Positions 6,997-13,881 of a stretch of DNA of 14,031 nucleotides are shown here, one piece after another. The stretch's first letter is position 1; each line of letters opens with the position of its first letter. The stretch covers positions 1-14,031 of the forward strand of contig JAGWYN010000072.1 of assembly GCA_018969295.1 (NCBI GenBank), read 5' to 3'. The notes beneath the pieces were generated by a model. The model ran no database searches, was not told the origin of the DNA, and was given only the letters and a program-made list of their open reading frames with translations. The position numbers were made by a program, and so were the translations under genes. The DNA is from Chloroflexota bacterium (lineage in GTDB: Bacteria > Chloroflexota > Anaerolineae > Caldilineales > Caldilineaceae).

Positions 6997-9219
6997 TCAA
7001 AACACAGCCAGCCCCCCCTGCAGCTGGCCGGCCACGACCAGCGCATAGTCCTGCGGGCCAGCCAACAGATTGGTGGCCGTGATCTGGACCAGATACTCCC
7101 CAGGCAGCGGGTTGTCCAGCCGGACCACCTCCACGTTATTCTCTGGGTCCGGGATCTTCAGGCTGCCAGGCAGGTTGCCGTTTCCCATCCATTTCTGCCG
7201 GGAAGGCAGATGCTGGACAAAAAGATCCAGGTTGTTCTGCAACGCACGCGCAGGCAGGTCGGTCCAGACCAGACAGATGCGCAGCCATACACCACCGCTG
7301 ATGCTGAACTGAATGCGGATGCGGCTGCCGCTGTCAGGAAGCTGCTGCACAGGGGTCTGCCATGTATCCAAAAATTGAAGCTCAAAAGCGACGCCCGGAT
7401 TGGGAAGCACCCAGGGCATGTACAAAAAACCAAACCCCTGGTGATAGTTGGGCAGATCCCCGTGGTCGGCCAATGCGTCGGCCGCAGTAAGCGACTGCGC
7501 ACCGTTGAGAAGCGTGGCCTTGAGCAGCGCAGCGCTTGGCATGTGGCCGCGCTGCGTACGGTAGTATTCACGCACCAGCGCAGCACAGCCCGAAACCAGC
7601 GGCGCAGCCATGCTGGTCCCTCCCAGAAACGCATAGCGTGGGTTGGCAGCATACAGCCCCCAAAAGTTTCCGTCCGGCGCCGTCGACGACCGAGCCGACA
7701 AAATATCGGTGCCCGGCGCCACCAGGTCAGGCTTGATGCGGCGATCGTCGCACGGTCCACGGCTGCTGAACGCAGCAAGCGCTTCCGGGTCGCCAGACAC
7801 CTTCTCGTCCGCAATCGGCGCCTGCGGGAAATGGCCAGGCTTGAATTGTTTCCAGGTATACTGGGCATAGCCGCCACTTTGACGGTTGCTGCGGCTGGCC
7901 CCCACGGTCAGACCATTCTTCGACGAGCCAGGCGACCCGATCGAAAGCCAATCTACAAAACCCGGCTGGCTGTGAAGCGATGCACTGGCCTTCCCTTCAT
8001 TGCCCGCAGCAATCACAACAAGCATATCTTTGTGGCTCTGAACGAATTCATCGACCTCAATCGAATGATTGGTATAGCGCGAGGCAGTGCGTGAGGCCCA
8101 GCTGTTGTTGTGGACGCGCACACCAGCCTGGTACGCCTCCTCGAACAATTCGTTCAGATCCGCAGGCAACCCGCCCAATGTTCCATCATGGGTCAAAATC
8201 GACTGAAAATAGAGCTGCGCCGCCGGCGCTGTCCCTCGAATCGCCCCAGCAGACGCTGCACCGTCACCAGCTACAGAACCGGCAACGTGGGTGCCGTGAC
8301 CGTTGGGATCGCTGGCATCGCCCGGACGGCCGCGCGCCCTGACCCCGACGACCCGCCCCTGAAAGTCCGGGTGCATCTCGTCAAGGCCAGTGTCCGCCAC
8401 ACCAACCACCTCACCCGTACCCGTGTAGGGCACCGTCGGCGTGGCAGAGGAGACAGAATCAATGCCAAGCAGCTGACGGGCGAGGTCGTTGCACAGTTCC
8501 GGTGCAACATAGCGCTCGACAACCGCTACCTCGGGCAGACGCGCCAGGTCGCTGCGCAGCAGAGAACCTTCAAACAGGTAAACGCGCACCTTGCGCCCGC
8601 CTGCAGCGACCACAGCCACCTGATTGGCCTCCAGCCAATCAAGCACAAAGGCGCGATCCTGCGCACGATGCAGACGCACGTCGTAGATGATCCTCTGCGG
8701 TACCGTTTGCTCAGGCTGGGCGTCCGCCAGCACCCCCTTGGGCATCGCTGCGCCAGAGACAGTCTCTTTGTAAAGACGCACGCCGCGCACATAGGACAAC
8801 TGCTGCACAGCCCGAACCTGGCTGACGTTGAGCCGCGCCGTGTAACGACTCGGCGCCAACTGCTCGAGCAAGGCCACGCCAAACGCTTGCAGTTCGTCCC
8901 GACGGCTCTTTAACACCGGTCCGCTGAATTCAACAATGTAAAAGTCTGTGGTCGCAGCTACGTAATCCGATTCCTCAATCCCCTTGGCCACCTCAAACGC
9001 AGCACCTGAAGGGACAGACTCGACCATCGCAGCCGGAGAAGAACGCACCTCCTCCAGCACCTGAACGATCACGCCCTGCGCCTCCAGGACGGGAATGAGC
9101 GCCTCGTCGATCTGACCAACATAATACCCCTGTGCCCTCTCTGTCTGCGTCATCGCTGCGCCAGCAGCAGCCTCCTCGTATTCGTGCATGAAATGGGCAA
9201 TGATCGTTTTTTCAGACAT
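6997..9219 (-). CDS. Subtilisin-family (S8) serine protease, KP-43-like
   Basis: The protein has 740 residues from the chosen ATG. The catalytic triad is present: Asp276 in VVGVADTGLD, His308 in NGHGTHVAG and Ser536 in GGTSMAAP. The oxyanion Asn is N407 in VVIAAGNEG. Residues about 90-230 form a propeptide-like region with two similar units (F-Y-I-V-E-F-S-G-P-V... and R-I-I-Y-D-V-R-L...), as in KP-43-type subtilases. The C-terminal 130 residues form the beta-sandwich of that family: LVWTDLPARALQNNLDLFV, NNVEVVRLDNP and GPQDYALVVAG. The start at 9219 is preferred over the longer in-frame ATG at 9294 because AAGGAG lies 7 bases before it (9227-9232, plus-strand ctcctt). The resulting N-terminus (MSEKTIIAHF) has no signal peptide, which suggests an intracellular protease or a non-classical export route. 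It is the first gene of the minus-strand run, 121 bases before the NACHT gene. Confidence 0.93.
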   Translation of the reverse strand: MSEKTIIAHFMHEYEEAAAGAAMTQTERAQGYYVGQIDEALIPVLEAQGVIVQVLEEVRSSPAAMVESVPSGAAFEVAKGIEESDYVAATTDFYIVEFSGPVLKSRRDELQAFGVALLEQLAPSRYTARLNVSQVRAVQQLSYVRGVRLYKETVSGAAMPKGVLADAQPEQTVPQRIIYDVRLHRAQDRAFVLDWLEANQVAVVAAGGRKVRVYLFEGSLLRSDLARLPEVAVVERYVAPELCNDLARQLLGIDSVSSATPTVPYTGTGEVVGVADTGLDEMHPDFQGRVVGVRARGRPGDASDPNGHGTHVAGSVAGDGAASAGAIRGTAPAAQLYFQSILTHDGTLGGLPADLNELFEEAYQAGVRVHNNSWASRTASRYTNHSIEVDEFVQSHKDMLVVIAAGNEGKASASLHSQPGFVDWLSIGSPGSSKNGLTVGASRSNRQSGGYAQYTWKQFKPGHFPQAPIADEKVSGDPEALAAFSSRGPCDDRRIKPDLVAPGTDILSARSSTAPDGNFWGLYAANPRYAFLGGTSMAAPLVSGCAALVREYYRTQRGHMPSAALLKATLLNGAQSLTAADALADHGDLPNYHQGFGFLYMPWVLPNPGVAFELQFLDTWQTPVQQLPDSGSRIRIQFSISGGVWLRICLVWTDLPARALQNNLDLFVQHLPSRQKWMGNGNLPGSLKIPDPENNVEVVRLDNPLPGEYLVQITATNLLAGPQDYALVVAGQLQGGLAVF

Positions 9220-9456
9220 CCAGCTTCTCCTTGACTCCCCGTTCAAACAGCCCCCACCCCAACACAGGACAGAAACCGTCATGGTTGTTTGCACTGCAGA
9301 TGATATGATATGGTGACATCCCTACTCGACTGCACACGTAGAGTGGATCATCGTATGGAAAGAGAGTACAGTCAAGCCTGCCTCATGCTTTCCCTCGATC
9401 ACCGGCAAGGACAACACTTGCATTGGACGGCTCTTGTCACACAGAGGAGATCTCAC
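9220..9456. promoter_or_regulatory. Divergent intergenic region between protease and acyl carrier genes
   Basis: These 237 bases separate two divergent genes and should hold both promoters. The region contains an AT-rich stretch GATGATATGATATGG (about 9299-9313) that could supply -10 elements for either strand. I see no convincing -35/-10 pair and no operator palindrome. A plus-strand frame is open from 9310 into the acyl carrier gene, but it has no ribosome binding site and no domain content. The acyl carrier gene has AGGAG at 9445-9449. Confidence 0.35.
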
Positions 9457-9717
9457 ATGAACACCGATCTTTCTTTCAAAATTGCAGATTTTATGCAGAA
9501 ACAGTTTCTCTTTACCTTCGACGGGCGCACAGTGACCGCCGAGACCAATCTCTTCGAGTCCGGCCATCTAGATTCGTTCGGCTTTGTCGAGCTGGTCACG
9601 TTCCTGGAGCAGGAGTTCGCCATCAAACTCAGCGACGACGATCTGCTGAGCAACCGGCTCAATTCACTGGCCAGCGTGACTGCAGTCGTGGAGGAGAAGC
9701 TGTCCCGTGTCCGCTGA
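9457..9717 (+). CDS. Acyl carrier protein
   Basis: This 86-residue four-helix carrier protein holds an acyl or aminoacyl group as a thioester on a 4'-phosphopantetheine arm. The attachment Ser is Ser40 in the motif G-H-L-D-S-F-G, a variant of the usual DSL with Phe after the Ser. Helix 2 (FVELVTFLEQEF) and the following IKLSDDDLL are typical of the family. The ATG at 9457 has AGGAG 7 bases upstream. The longer in-frame ATG at 9310 lacks such a site and would add 49 residues unlike a carrier protein. The gene overlaps the next one by 11 bases, so the two are translated together. As a dedicated carrier beside two amidation-type ATPases, it probably serves a specialised pathway rather than primary fatty-acid synthesis. 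Confidence 0.9.
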   Translation: MNTDLSFKIADFMQKQFLFTFDGRTVTAETNLFESGHLDSFGFVELVTFLEQEFAIKLSDDDLLSNRLNSLASVTAVVEEKLSRVR

Positions 9718-10738
9718 ACCAATCTCCCACTGCACGCGCTGTGTGCTGCCGTCCACTTTTCCTGGAATCGCCTTTGACTCGTCCGGGCTCTGCAGTTTCT
9801 GCCAGGCCGCCGAGCAGGAAGCCCCCGTAGCCACCGCACGCCAACAGCTGCGCACACGCATGGAAGAGGCGATCGAGTCGAGCCGGGGCCAAGGAGAGTA
9901 CGATTGTATCGTCGCCTTCAGCGGCGGCAAAGATTCTACCTACACCCTCCAGCAGTTGGTGCGCACCTACCACTTGCGCTGCCTGGCTGTCACCGTCGAC
10001 AACGGCTTTGTGGCAGAGCAGGCGCGCGAAAATTGTTATACAGTCACCGCTGCACTCGGGGTCGATTTTCTTTTTTTCCGCCCAGCTCCCGATTTCATGG
10101 CCCAGATGTACCGCAACAGTGTCGTCGCAGGAGGGGTGCAGAGCCCAGCATCCATCAAGCGTGCAAGCGCACTCTGCAATTCGTGTATCAGCCTGATCAA
10201 CAACCTGATGGTCAAATTTGCCCTGCAACATGAGGCGCCGCTGATCGCCGGCGGCTATATCGGCGGACAAGTGCCCAAAGACATGGCCGTGCTCGACCTG
10301 AATCTGATCCAACAAGAGTGGATTCGCGCACCCCAGCGCGACCGCTACACCCAGCTTTTCGGGCCGGCAGCTGGCCAGTTCTTTTTTATCCGCCAGAGCC
10401 TGCTGCAAAAACAGCCCTCTGGCCGCGTGACGGTGATCAACCCGATGCTGACCGTGGCACTGCGCGAGTCAGAAATTTTGGCCTCCATCCAGGCGCTGGG
10501 CTGGCAGCCTGCCCGCGACACCGGACGCCATTCGAGCAACTGCCGACTCAACGACCTGGGCATCGCCATTCACTACCGGCAGCACGGCTTCCATCCCTAT
10601 GTGATGGAGGTGGCCGAACAGGTTCGCTACGGGCTGATGGATCGGGCAGAAGCGCTGGCAAAGGTCCAGGAGATCCCAGATCTGGCCGGGCTGAGTCCCC
10701 AAATGGAAAGAATCGGGATTGGCCTGGCCGATTTTTGA
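9707..10738 (+). CDS. PP-loop ATPase of the N-acetyl-sugar amidotransferase (WbpG/ExsB-like) type
   Basis: The protein has 343 residues. Cys9/Cys12 (CTRC) and Cys29/Cys32 (CSFC) form a likely metal site, and a third pair, Cys157/Cys160 (CNSC), lies further on. The pyrophosphatase P-loop SGGKDST (72-78) binds ATP and adenylates a carbonyl or carboxyl group. TVDNGF (96-101) is the second strand usual in this fold. The N-terminal layout, C-x2-C-V-L-P then G-L-C-x2-C, is that of enzymes that amidate sugars in O-antigen pathways. Those enzymes receive ammonia from HisH/HisF-like partners, which are not seen here. The GTG start overlaps the carrier gene by 11 bases and has GAGGAG at 9691-9696. Because no sugar genes are nearby, the substrate is unknown; amidation or thiolation of an acyl-carrier-bound compound is a guess. 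Confidence 0.82.
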   Translation: MSAEPISHCTRCVLPSTFPGIAFDSSGLCSFCQAAEQEAPVATARQQLRTRMEEAIESSRGQGEYDCIVAFSGGKDSTYTLQQLVRTYHLRCLAVTVDNGFVAEQARENCYTVTAALGVDFLFFRPAPDFMAQMYRNSVVAGGVQSPASIKRASALCNSCISLINNLMVKFALQHEAPLIAGGYIGGQVPKDMAVLDLNLIQQEWIRAPQRDRYTQLFGPAAGQFFFIRQSLLQKQPSGRVTVINPMLTVALRESEILASIQALGWQPARDTGRHSSNCRLNDLGIAIHYRQHGFHPYVMEVAEQVRYGLMDRAEALAKVQEIPDLAGLSPQMERIGIGLADF

Positions 10739-10853
10739 AATGCAGCCCCTTTTCAGAACAGGCACCATGCCCCAGATTTGTTGCTGACCCACCAGAGCGG
10801 TCAAGTGCCAGAAGAGATGGGCAGTTTTTTACGTCGAGAAAGGAGTAGACAAC

Positions 10854-12905
10854 GTGTGCGGCATTGTCGGATTCTATCAGTCAGAACGCTCCGCTGATTC
10901 TTTTTCTATAACCGTCAGCCAGATGCTGGGCATGCTCCGCCATCGTGGCCCCGACGAGCTAGGCTATTTTTTCGACGAACAGGGAGCACTCGGTACCGCA
11001 CGACTGCGCATTCTTGATTTGCAAAGCGGCCAACAACCCCTGAGCGACGCAAGCGGACGCTACTGGATCGCCTACAACGGAGAAGTCTACAACTATCTGG
11101 AACTGCGCCACGAGCTCGAACAGCAGGGCTGCCAGTTCTATACTCAGTCCGACACCGAGGTCGTGCTCGCCGCCTGCATCGCATGGGGAGAGGCCGCACT
11201 CCCCCGTTTCAACGGAGGATTTGCCTTTGCCCTGTATGACCGGTGTGCGCAAAGCCTGCTGCTGGCGCGCGACCGCTACGGCAAACGCCCCCTCTTTTAT
11301 ACCCACTCTGGAACAGAATGGGTCTTTGCGTCGGAGATCAAATGCTTCCTGGCACACCCAGACATCCAGCTGCGCTTCGACCCGGAACAGGTGGCTTCGA
11401 TCCTGGCAGTCTGGACACCGCTGCCCCACCAGAGCGGCTACCAAAATATCTCCCAGGTGCCCGCCGGCGCCGCACTCCGCCTGCACAAACAGCCAGGGCA
11501 GCCCTTTGCCTCACCGCATCTTTTTCACTACGATCGGCTGGAAATCCAGGGAACCCCAGATCGCCTGGCCAGCCGCCCAGCAACATTGGCAGAGGCCGCC
11601 GAACAGACACGCGCCCTGCTGGGCAAAAGCGTGCAGCTTCAGCTGCGCAGCGACGTGGAGGTAGGGGCCTATCTGAGCGGTGGACTGGACTCCTCGATCA
11701 CAACCCTGCTGGCCGTGCAGCACTCGCCCTACCCGGTGCGCACCTTCTCCATCGGCTTTACCGACGCCTACTACGACGAATCGGACGAACAACTTCTGGT
11801 CAGCCGACAGCTCGGAACTCGCCACACAGCACTGCAGATCTCACACCGTGCGATCGCCGAAGCCTTTCCACAAGCGCTCTGGCATGCCGAGGTGCCAGTC
11901 TTCCGCACTGCTTTTGTACCAATGTACCTGCTAGCCCAGCGCGTGAAGGCCGAGGGAATCAAGGTGGTCTTGACGGGCGAGGGCGCAGACGAAGTCTTCC
12001 TTGGCTACGACATTTTCAAAGAGACGCTGCTGCGCCAGCAGTGGCCCCAGCTGACAGCGCCAGAAGAAAAACAACGACGACTGGCACAGCTGTACCCCTA
12101 CCTGGCCCATTTTCAACAAAATACAACGGCGCTGGCCGGCGTGTTCGACCAGTTTGCCCAGGAACGAAACGCCGGACTCTTTTCGCACGAAATCCGCTTC
12201 CACAACTCACGCCTGGGTCTGCGACTCCTGCAAGGCGAGTTCGGAAACGGGCTGACCTGGCTCCAACAGCTGCTCTCCAGCCATGCAGCCGAGCTGGCCG
12301 GACAGACACCGCTGCAGCGCGCCCAGTGGCTGGAGTTCAAAACCCTGCTTGCCGGCTATCTCCTTTCCAGCCAGGGGGACCGCATGAGCTTTGCTCACGG
12401 GGTCGAAACCCGAATGCCCTTTCTCGACCCCAATCTGGTGCAGTGGGCTTGGACACTGCCCGCTGCGTGGAAGCTGAGCCCAACCGGAGATGAAAAATAT
12501 CTCTTGAAACAGGCCTTTGCCGACCTGCTGCCCGCCCAGATTCTGCAACGGCCCAAACAACCCTACCGGGCGCCAGATGCAGCTGTGTTTCTGGCTGCAG
12601 ATCCCCCTGACTATCTGGAGTTGCTGCTCTCGCCACACGAACTGCAAAAGCTGGATTTGCTCGACAACCGTTTTGCGCAGCAGTTCGTCGCAAAAATCCG
12701 CCGAACAGCGCCAGAACAGATCAGCCAGCGCGAAAATCAGACCTTTCTCTTCCTGCTCTCCTTGGCCCTGCTTCACCACCAGATGATAGCAAGACAGGGT
12801 GTTCGACCCAATACCATGCACGTGTGGCCACCCGCTTCGATCGAAGCACAGTTTGTACGCCGCATTGATGGCAGACAACAGATGCCCACTGCCCCTTCTC
12901 CCTGA
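10854..12905 (+). CDS. asnB: Asparagine synthetase (glutamine-hydrolysing)-like amidotransferase
   Basis: The protein has 683 residues. The GTG start at 10854 has AGGAG 8 bases upstream and places Cys at position 2 (M-C-G-I-V-G-F), the N-terminal nucleophile of class II glutamine amidotransferases once Met is removed. RHRGPDE, AYNGEVYNY and the Asp in QSDTEVVL complete the glutaminase domain (about 1-210). The synthetase domain (about 250-650) has the PP-loop SGGLDSS (275-281) and GEGADEVFLGY (375-385). Glutamine-derived ammonia attacks a beta-aspartyl-AMP or similar adenylate. The stretch around 336-352 (E-V-P-V-F-R-T-A, then VPMYLLAQ) resembles AsnB paralogs of secondary-metabolite or glycan clusters more than housekeeping AsnB. 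Together with the ACP and PP-loop neighbours, this suggests amidation in a specialised pathway. It is 115 bases downstream of the PP-loop gene, likely in the same operon. The gene symbol reflects homology, not a proven role. Confidence 0.9.
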   Translation: MCGIVGFYQSERSADSFSITVSQMLGMLRHRGPDELGYFFDEQGALGTARLRILDLQSGQQPLSDASGRYWIAYNGEVYNYLELRHELEQQGCQFYTQSDTEVVLAACIAWGEAALPRFNGGFAFALYDRCAQSLLLARDRYGKRPLFYTHSGTEWVFASEIKCFLAHPDIQLRFDPEQVASILAVWTPLPHQSGYQNISQVPAGAALRLHKQPGQPFASPHLFHYDRLEIQGTPDRLASRPATLAEAAEQTRALLGKSVQLQLRSDVEVGAYLSGGLDSSITTLLAVQHSPYPVRTFSIGFTDAYYDESDEQLLVSRQLGTRHTALQISHRAIAEAFPQALWHAEVPVFRTAFVPMYLLAQRVKAEGIKVVLTGEGADEVFLGYDIFKETLLRQQWPQLTAPEEKQRRLAQLYPYLAHFQQNTTALAGVFDQFAQERNAGLFSHEIRFHNSRLGLRLLQGEFGNGLTWLQQLLSSHAAELAGQTPLQRAQWLEFKTLLAGYLLSSQGDRMSFAHGVETRMPFLDPNLVQWAWTLPAAWKLSPTGDEKYLLKQAFADLLPAQILQRPKQPYRAPDAAVFLAADPPDYLELLLSPHELQKLDLLDNRFAQQFVAKIRRTAPEQISQRENQTFLFLLSLALLHHQMIARQGVRPNTMHVWPPASIEAQFVRRIDGRQQMPTAPSP

Positions 12906-12927
12906 GCAAAACCACCCAGTCCCAAAC

Positions 12928-12965
12928 CGCCTGCGTCTGCGGGTTGCATTCAGCAGACGCAGGTG
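12928..12965 (+). terminator. Strong stem-loop after the asparagine synthetase gene
   Basis: CCTGCGTCTGC (12930-12940) and GCAGACGCAGG (12953-12963) form a perfect 11-bp stem with a 12-base loop. The stem extends by one G-U and one C-G pair. It begins 24 bases after the stop codon. No T-run follows, so it is not a classical intrinsic terminator; it may stop transcription with other factors or protect the mRNA 3' end. Confidence 0.55.
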
Positions 12966-13019
12966 AACTCGAAGCACAACAGCACCGCCGCAGCCCCCTT
13001 CCTGTCACAACCATGACCG

Positions 13020-13400
13020 ATGAGGCCAGGGTGCATCTCTGAAAACGTGAAGCAGTATTTGACAAACCGGGGCGGTGCCTGCGGCGGCCCAGGCGAGGAC
13101 GGACCAGGTGGGGACAAAGGCGACAAGGGCGGAAACAACAAAAAGGGCAAAAAGGGCGACGACCCATAAAAATCTTACACATTCATTGGCACGGTCGATG
13201 TAAATGCAGCGACAGCGAAGATACGGCTGACGCAGATCGCTGAGGATGTCATCAGCCTCCTAGCGAGTGACCCTTATGCGGCCGTGCGGGTCACGGTAGA
13301 AATCAACGCAGAATTTCCTGCTGGCGCGTCAGACCTGATACAACAGACGGTGTCGGAAAATGCGGCGAGTTTGGGATTTAAGAACCGGGTATGGGAGTAG
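13020..13400 (+). pseudogene. C-terminal remnant of a DUF499 (COG1483)-like ATPase with an in-frame stop
   Basis: The frame from ATG 13020 codes a Gly/Lys/Asp-rich, collagen-like linker (G-G-P-G-E-D-G-P-G-G-D-K-G-D-K-G-G), meets TAA at 13167-13169 and then continues open in the same frame to TAG at 13398-13400. The second part reads F-I-G-T-V-D-V-N-A-A-T-A-K, I-A-E-D-V-I-S-L-L, VRVTVEINAEFPAG and TVSENAASLGFKN. This pattern (GTV, IAEEVI.HL, VTLEIEA..P.G, TVTEN..TL.FK) is what I know from the last domain of DUF499 ATPases, large proteins of phage-defence-like operons. The N-terminal ATPase of several hundred residues is missing. A further +1 slip is possible near 13039: removing one T would join the ATG at 13013 (M-T-D-E-A-R-V-H-L) to E-N-V-K-Q-Y-L. 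The upstream limit of the remnant is uncertain. Family recognition is from memory. Confidence 0.6.
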
Positions 13401-13531
13401 ACTCAAGGAGTGCGGGGGGGCCTGACGCGCAGAACTGAGCGGACGCGACTGCGGATGCGGTGGCGCAGGCGATGCTGCACATCGGCATTCCCGTAACTCG
13501 AAATAAATTTCGAGTTACCCCCATCGAGTGA
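13391..13531 (+). pseudogene. Small ORF overlapping the DUF499 remnant, interrupted by TGA
   Basis: ATG 13391 overlaps the preceding stop (ATGGGAGTAG) and opens a frame reading M-G-V-D-S-R-S-A-G-G-P-D-A-Q-N. It meets TGA at 13436-13438 and continues A-D-A-T-A-D-A-V-A-Q-A-M-L-H-I-G-I-P, then V-T-R-N-K-F-R-V-T-P-I-E to TGA at 13529-13531. The second half looks like real coding sequence, with an amphipathic helix followed by a charged beta strand. I do not recognise the family. The overlap suggests the last small gene of the same former operon. A restart at ATG 13472 would give only 19 residues. Confidence 0.45.
13493..13518. repeat. Perfect 11-bp palindrome with TAAA loop
   Basis: GTAACTCGAAA, then TAAA, then TTTCGAGTTAC. 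It lies inside the small broken ORF and encodes the near-symmetrical peptide V-T-R-N-K-F-R-V-T, so it may be a coding coincidence. A TATAAT follows at 13536-13541, about 17 bases after the palindrome, without a good -35. An operator or a stem-loop are alternatives. Confidence 0.5.
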
Positions 13532-13881
13532 CGGGTATAATAAGAAACCAGCCCCAGGCAGCCTGCGCCAGCCGGACGGAAAGAAAAGTGGGGGACAGAG
13601 TGTGGGCATCCAGGCCATACGCTGATGCTGCGCGCCGTTGCAGTGCCGGATGCCCCCTGGGCGCGAGTGCATCGCGTGGAGAGTTGTCCGCACCGCACAG
13701 CCTGGCTGATGTGCCCGCCCAAACAGCGTCCGCTGCGAGCACTGTGCTTTCGTTCACCCGAACCCTGGCAACCGGCGACACTTCCGACAAAAAACCCTGA
13801 CTCTGATCCCTGGCTGTTTGGCAACTTACGCACCTGTTTTTTCTGTACAATGAAATTCATCACGGTAGTTTCGCTCATTTT
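13532..13881. other. 350 bases without a convincing gene
   Basis: A GTG at 13528 overlaps the preceding TGA by four bases (GTGA), as in coupled genes, and opens a frame to 13800, but the product (M-T-G-I-I-R-N-Q-P then low-complexity Ala/Arg/Ser) has no recognisable domain. Open frames on the other strand and in other phases are rich in Cys/Arg and look like chance. A short symmetrical ATGAAATTCAT lies at 13849-13859. This may be further decayed remains of the DUF499 operon or flanking DNA of the next element. Confidence 0.4.

Noticed and set aside
6919..8913. Long plus-strand open frames opposite the protease (391 and 267 codons)
   Set aside because: These are Arg/His/Gln-rich antisense shadows of a gene with an intact catalytic triad.
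9220..9294. Longer start for the S8 protease at 9294
   Set aside because: The added 25 residues (W-G-G-G-C-L-N-G-E-S-R-R-S) do not form a signal peptide, and the internal ATG at 9219 has a strong AAGGAG at ideal spacing.
9310..9456. Longer start for the acyl carrier protein at ATG 9310
   Set aside because: It adds 49 residues unlike any carrier protein and has no Shine-Dalgarno, whereas ATG 9457 has AGGAG 7 bases upstream.
11243..12493. 416-codon plus-strand frame within the asparagine synthetase gene
   Set aside because: It is an out-of-frame reading, Arg/Pro/Thr-rich, in a gene whose own frame has all glutaminase and PP-loop motifs.
13378..13878. Minus-strand 166-codon open frame, and overlapping shorter minus frames
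   Set aside because: It is antisense to the DUF499 and small-ORF remnants, rich in Cys/Ser/Gly/Arg, with no domain or good ribosome site; the plus-strand reading explains the first part far better.
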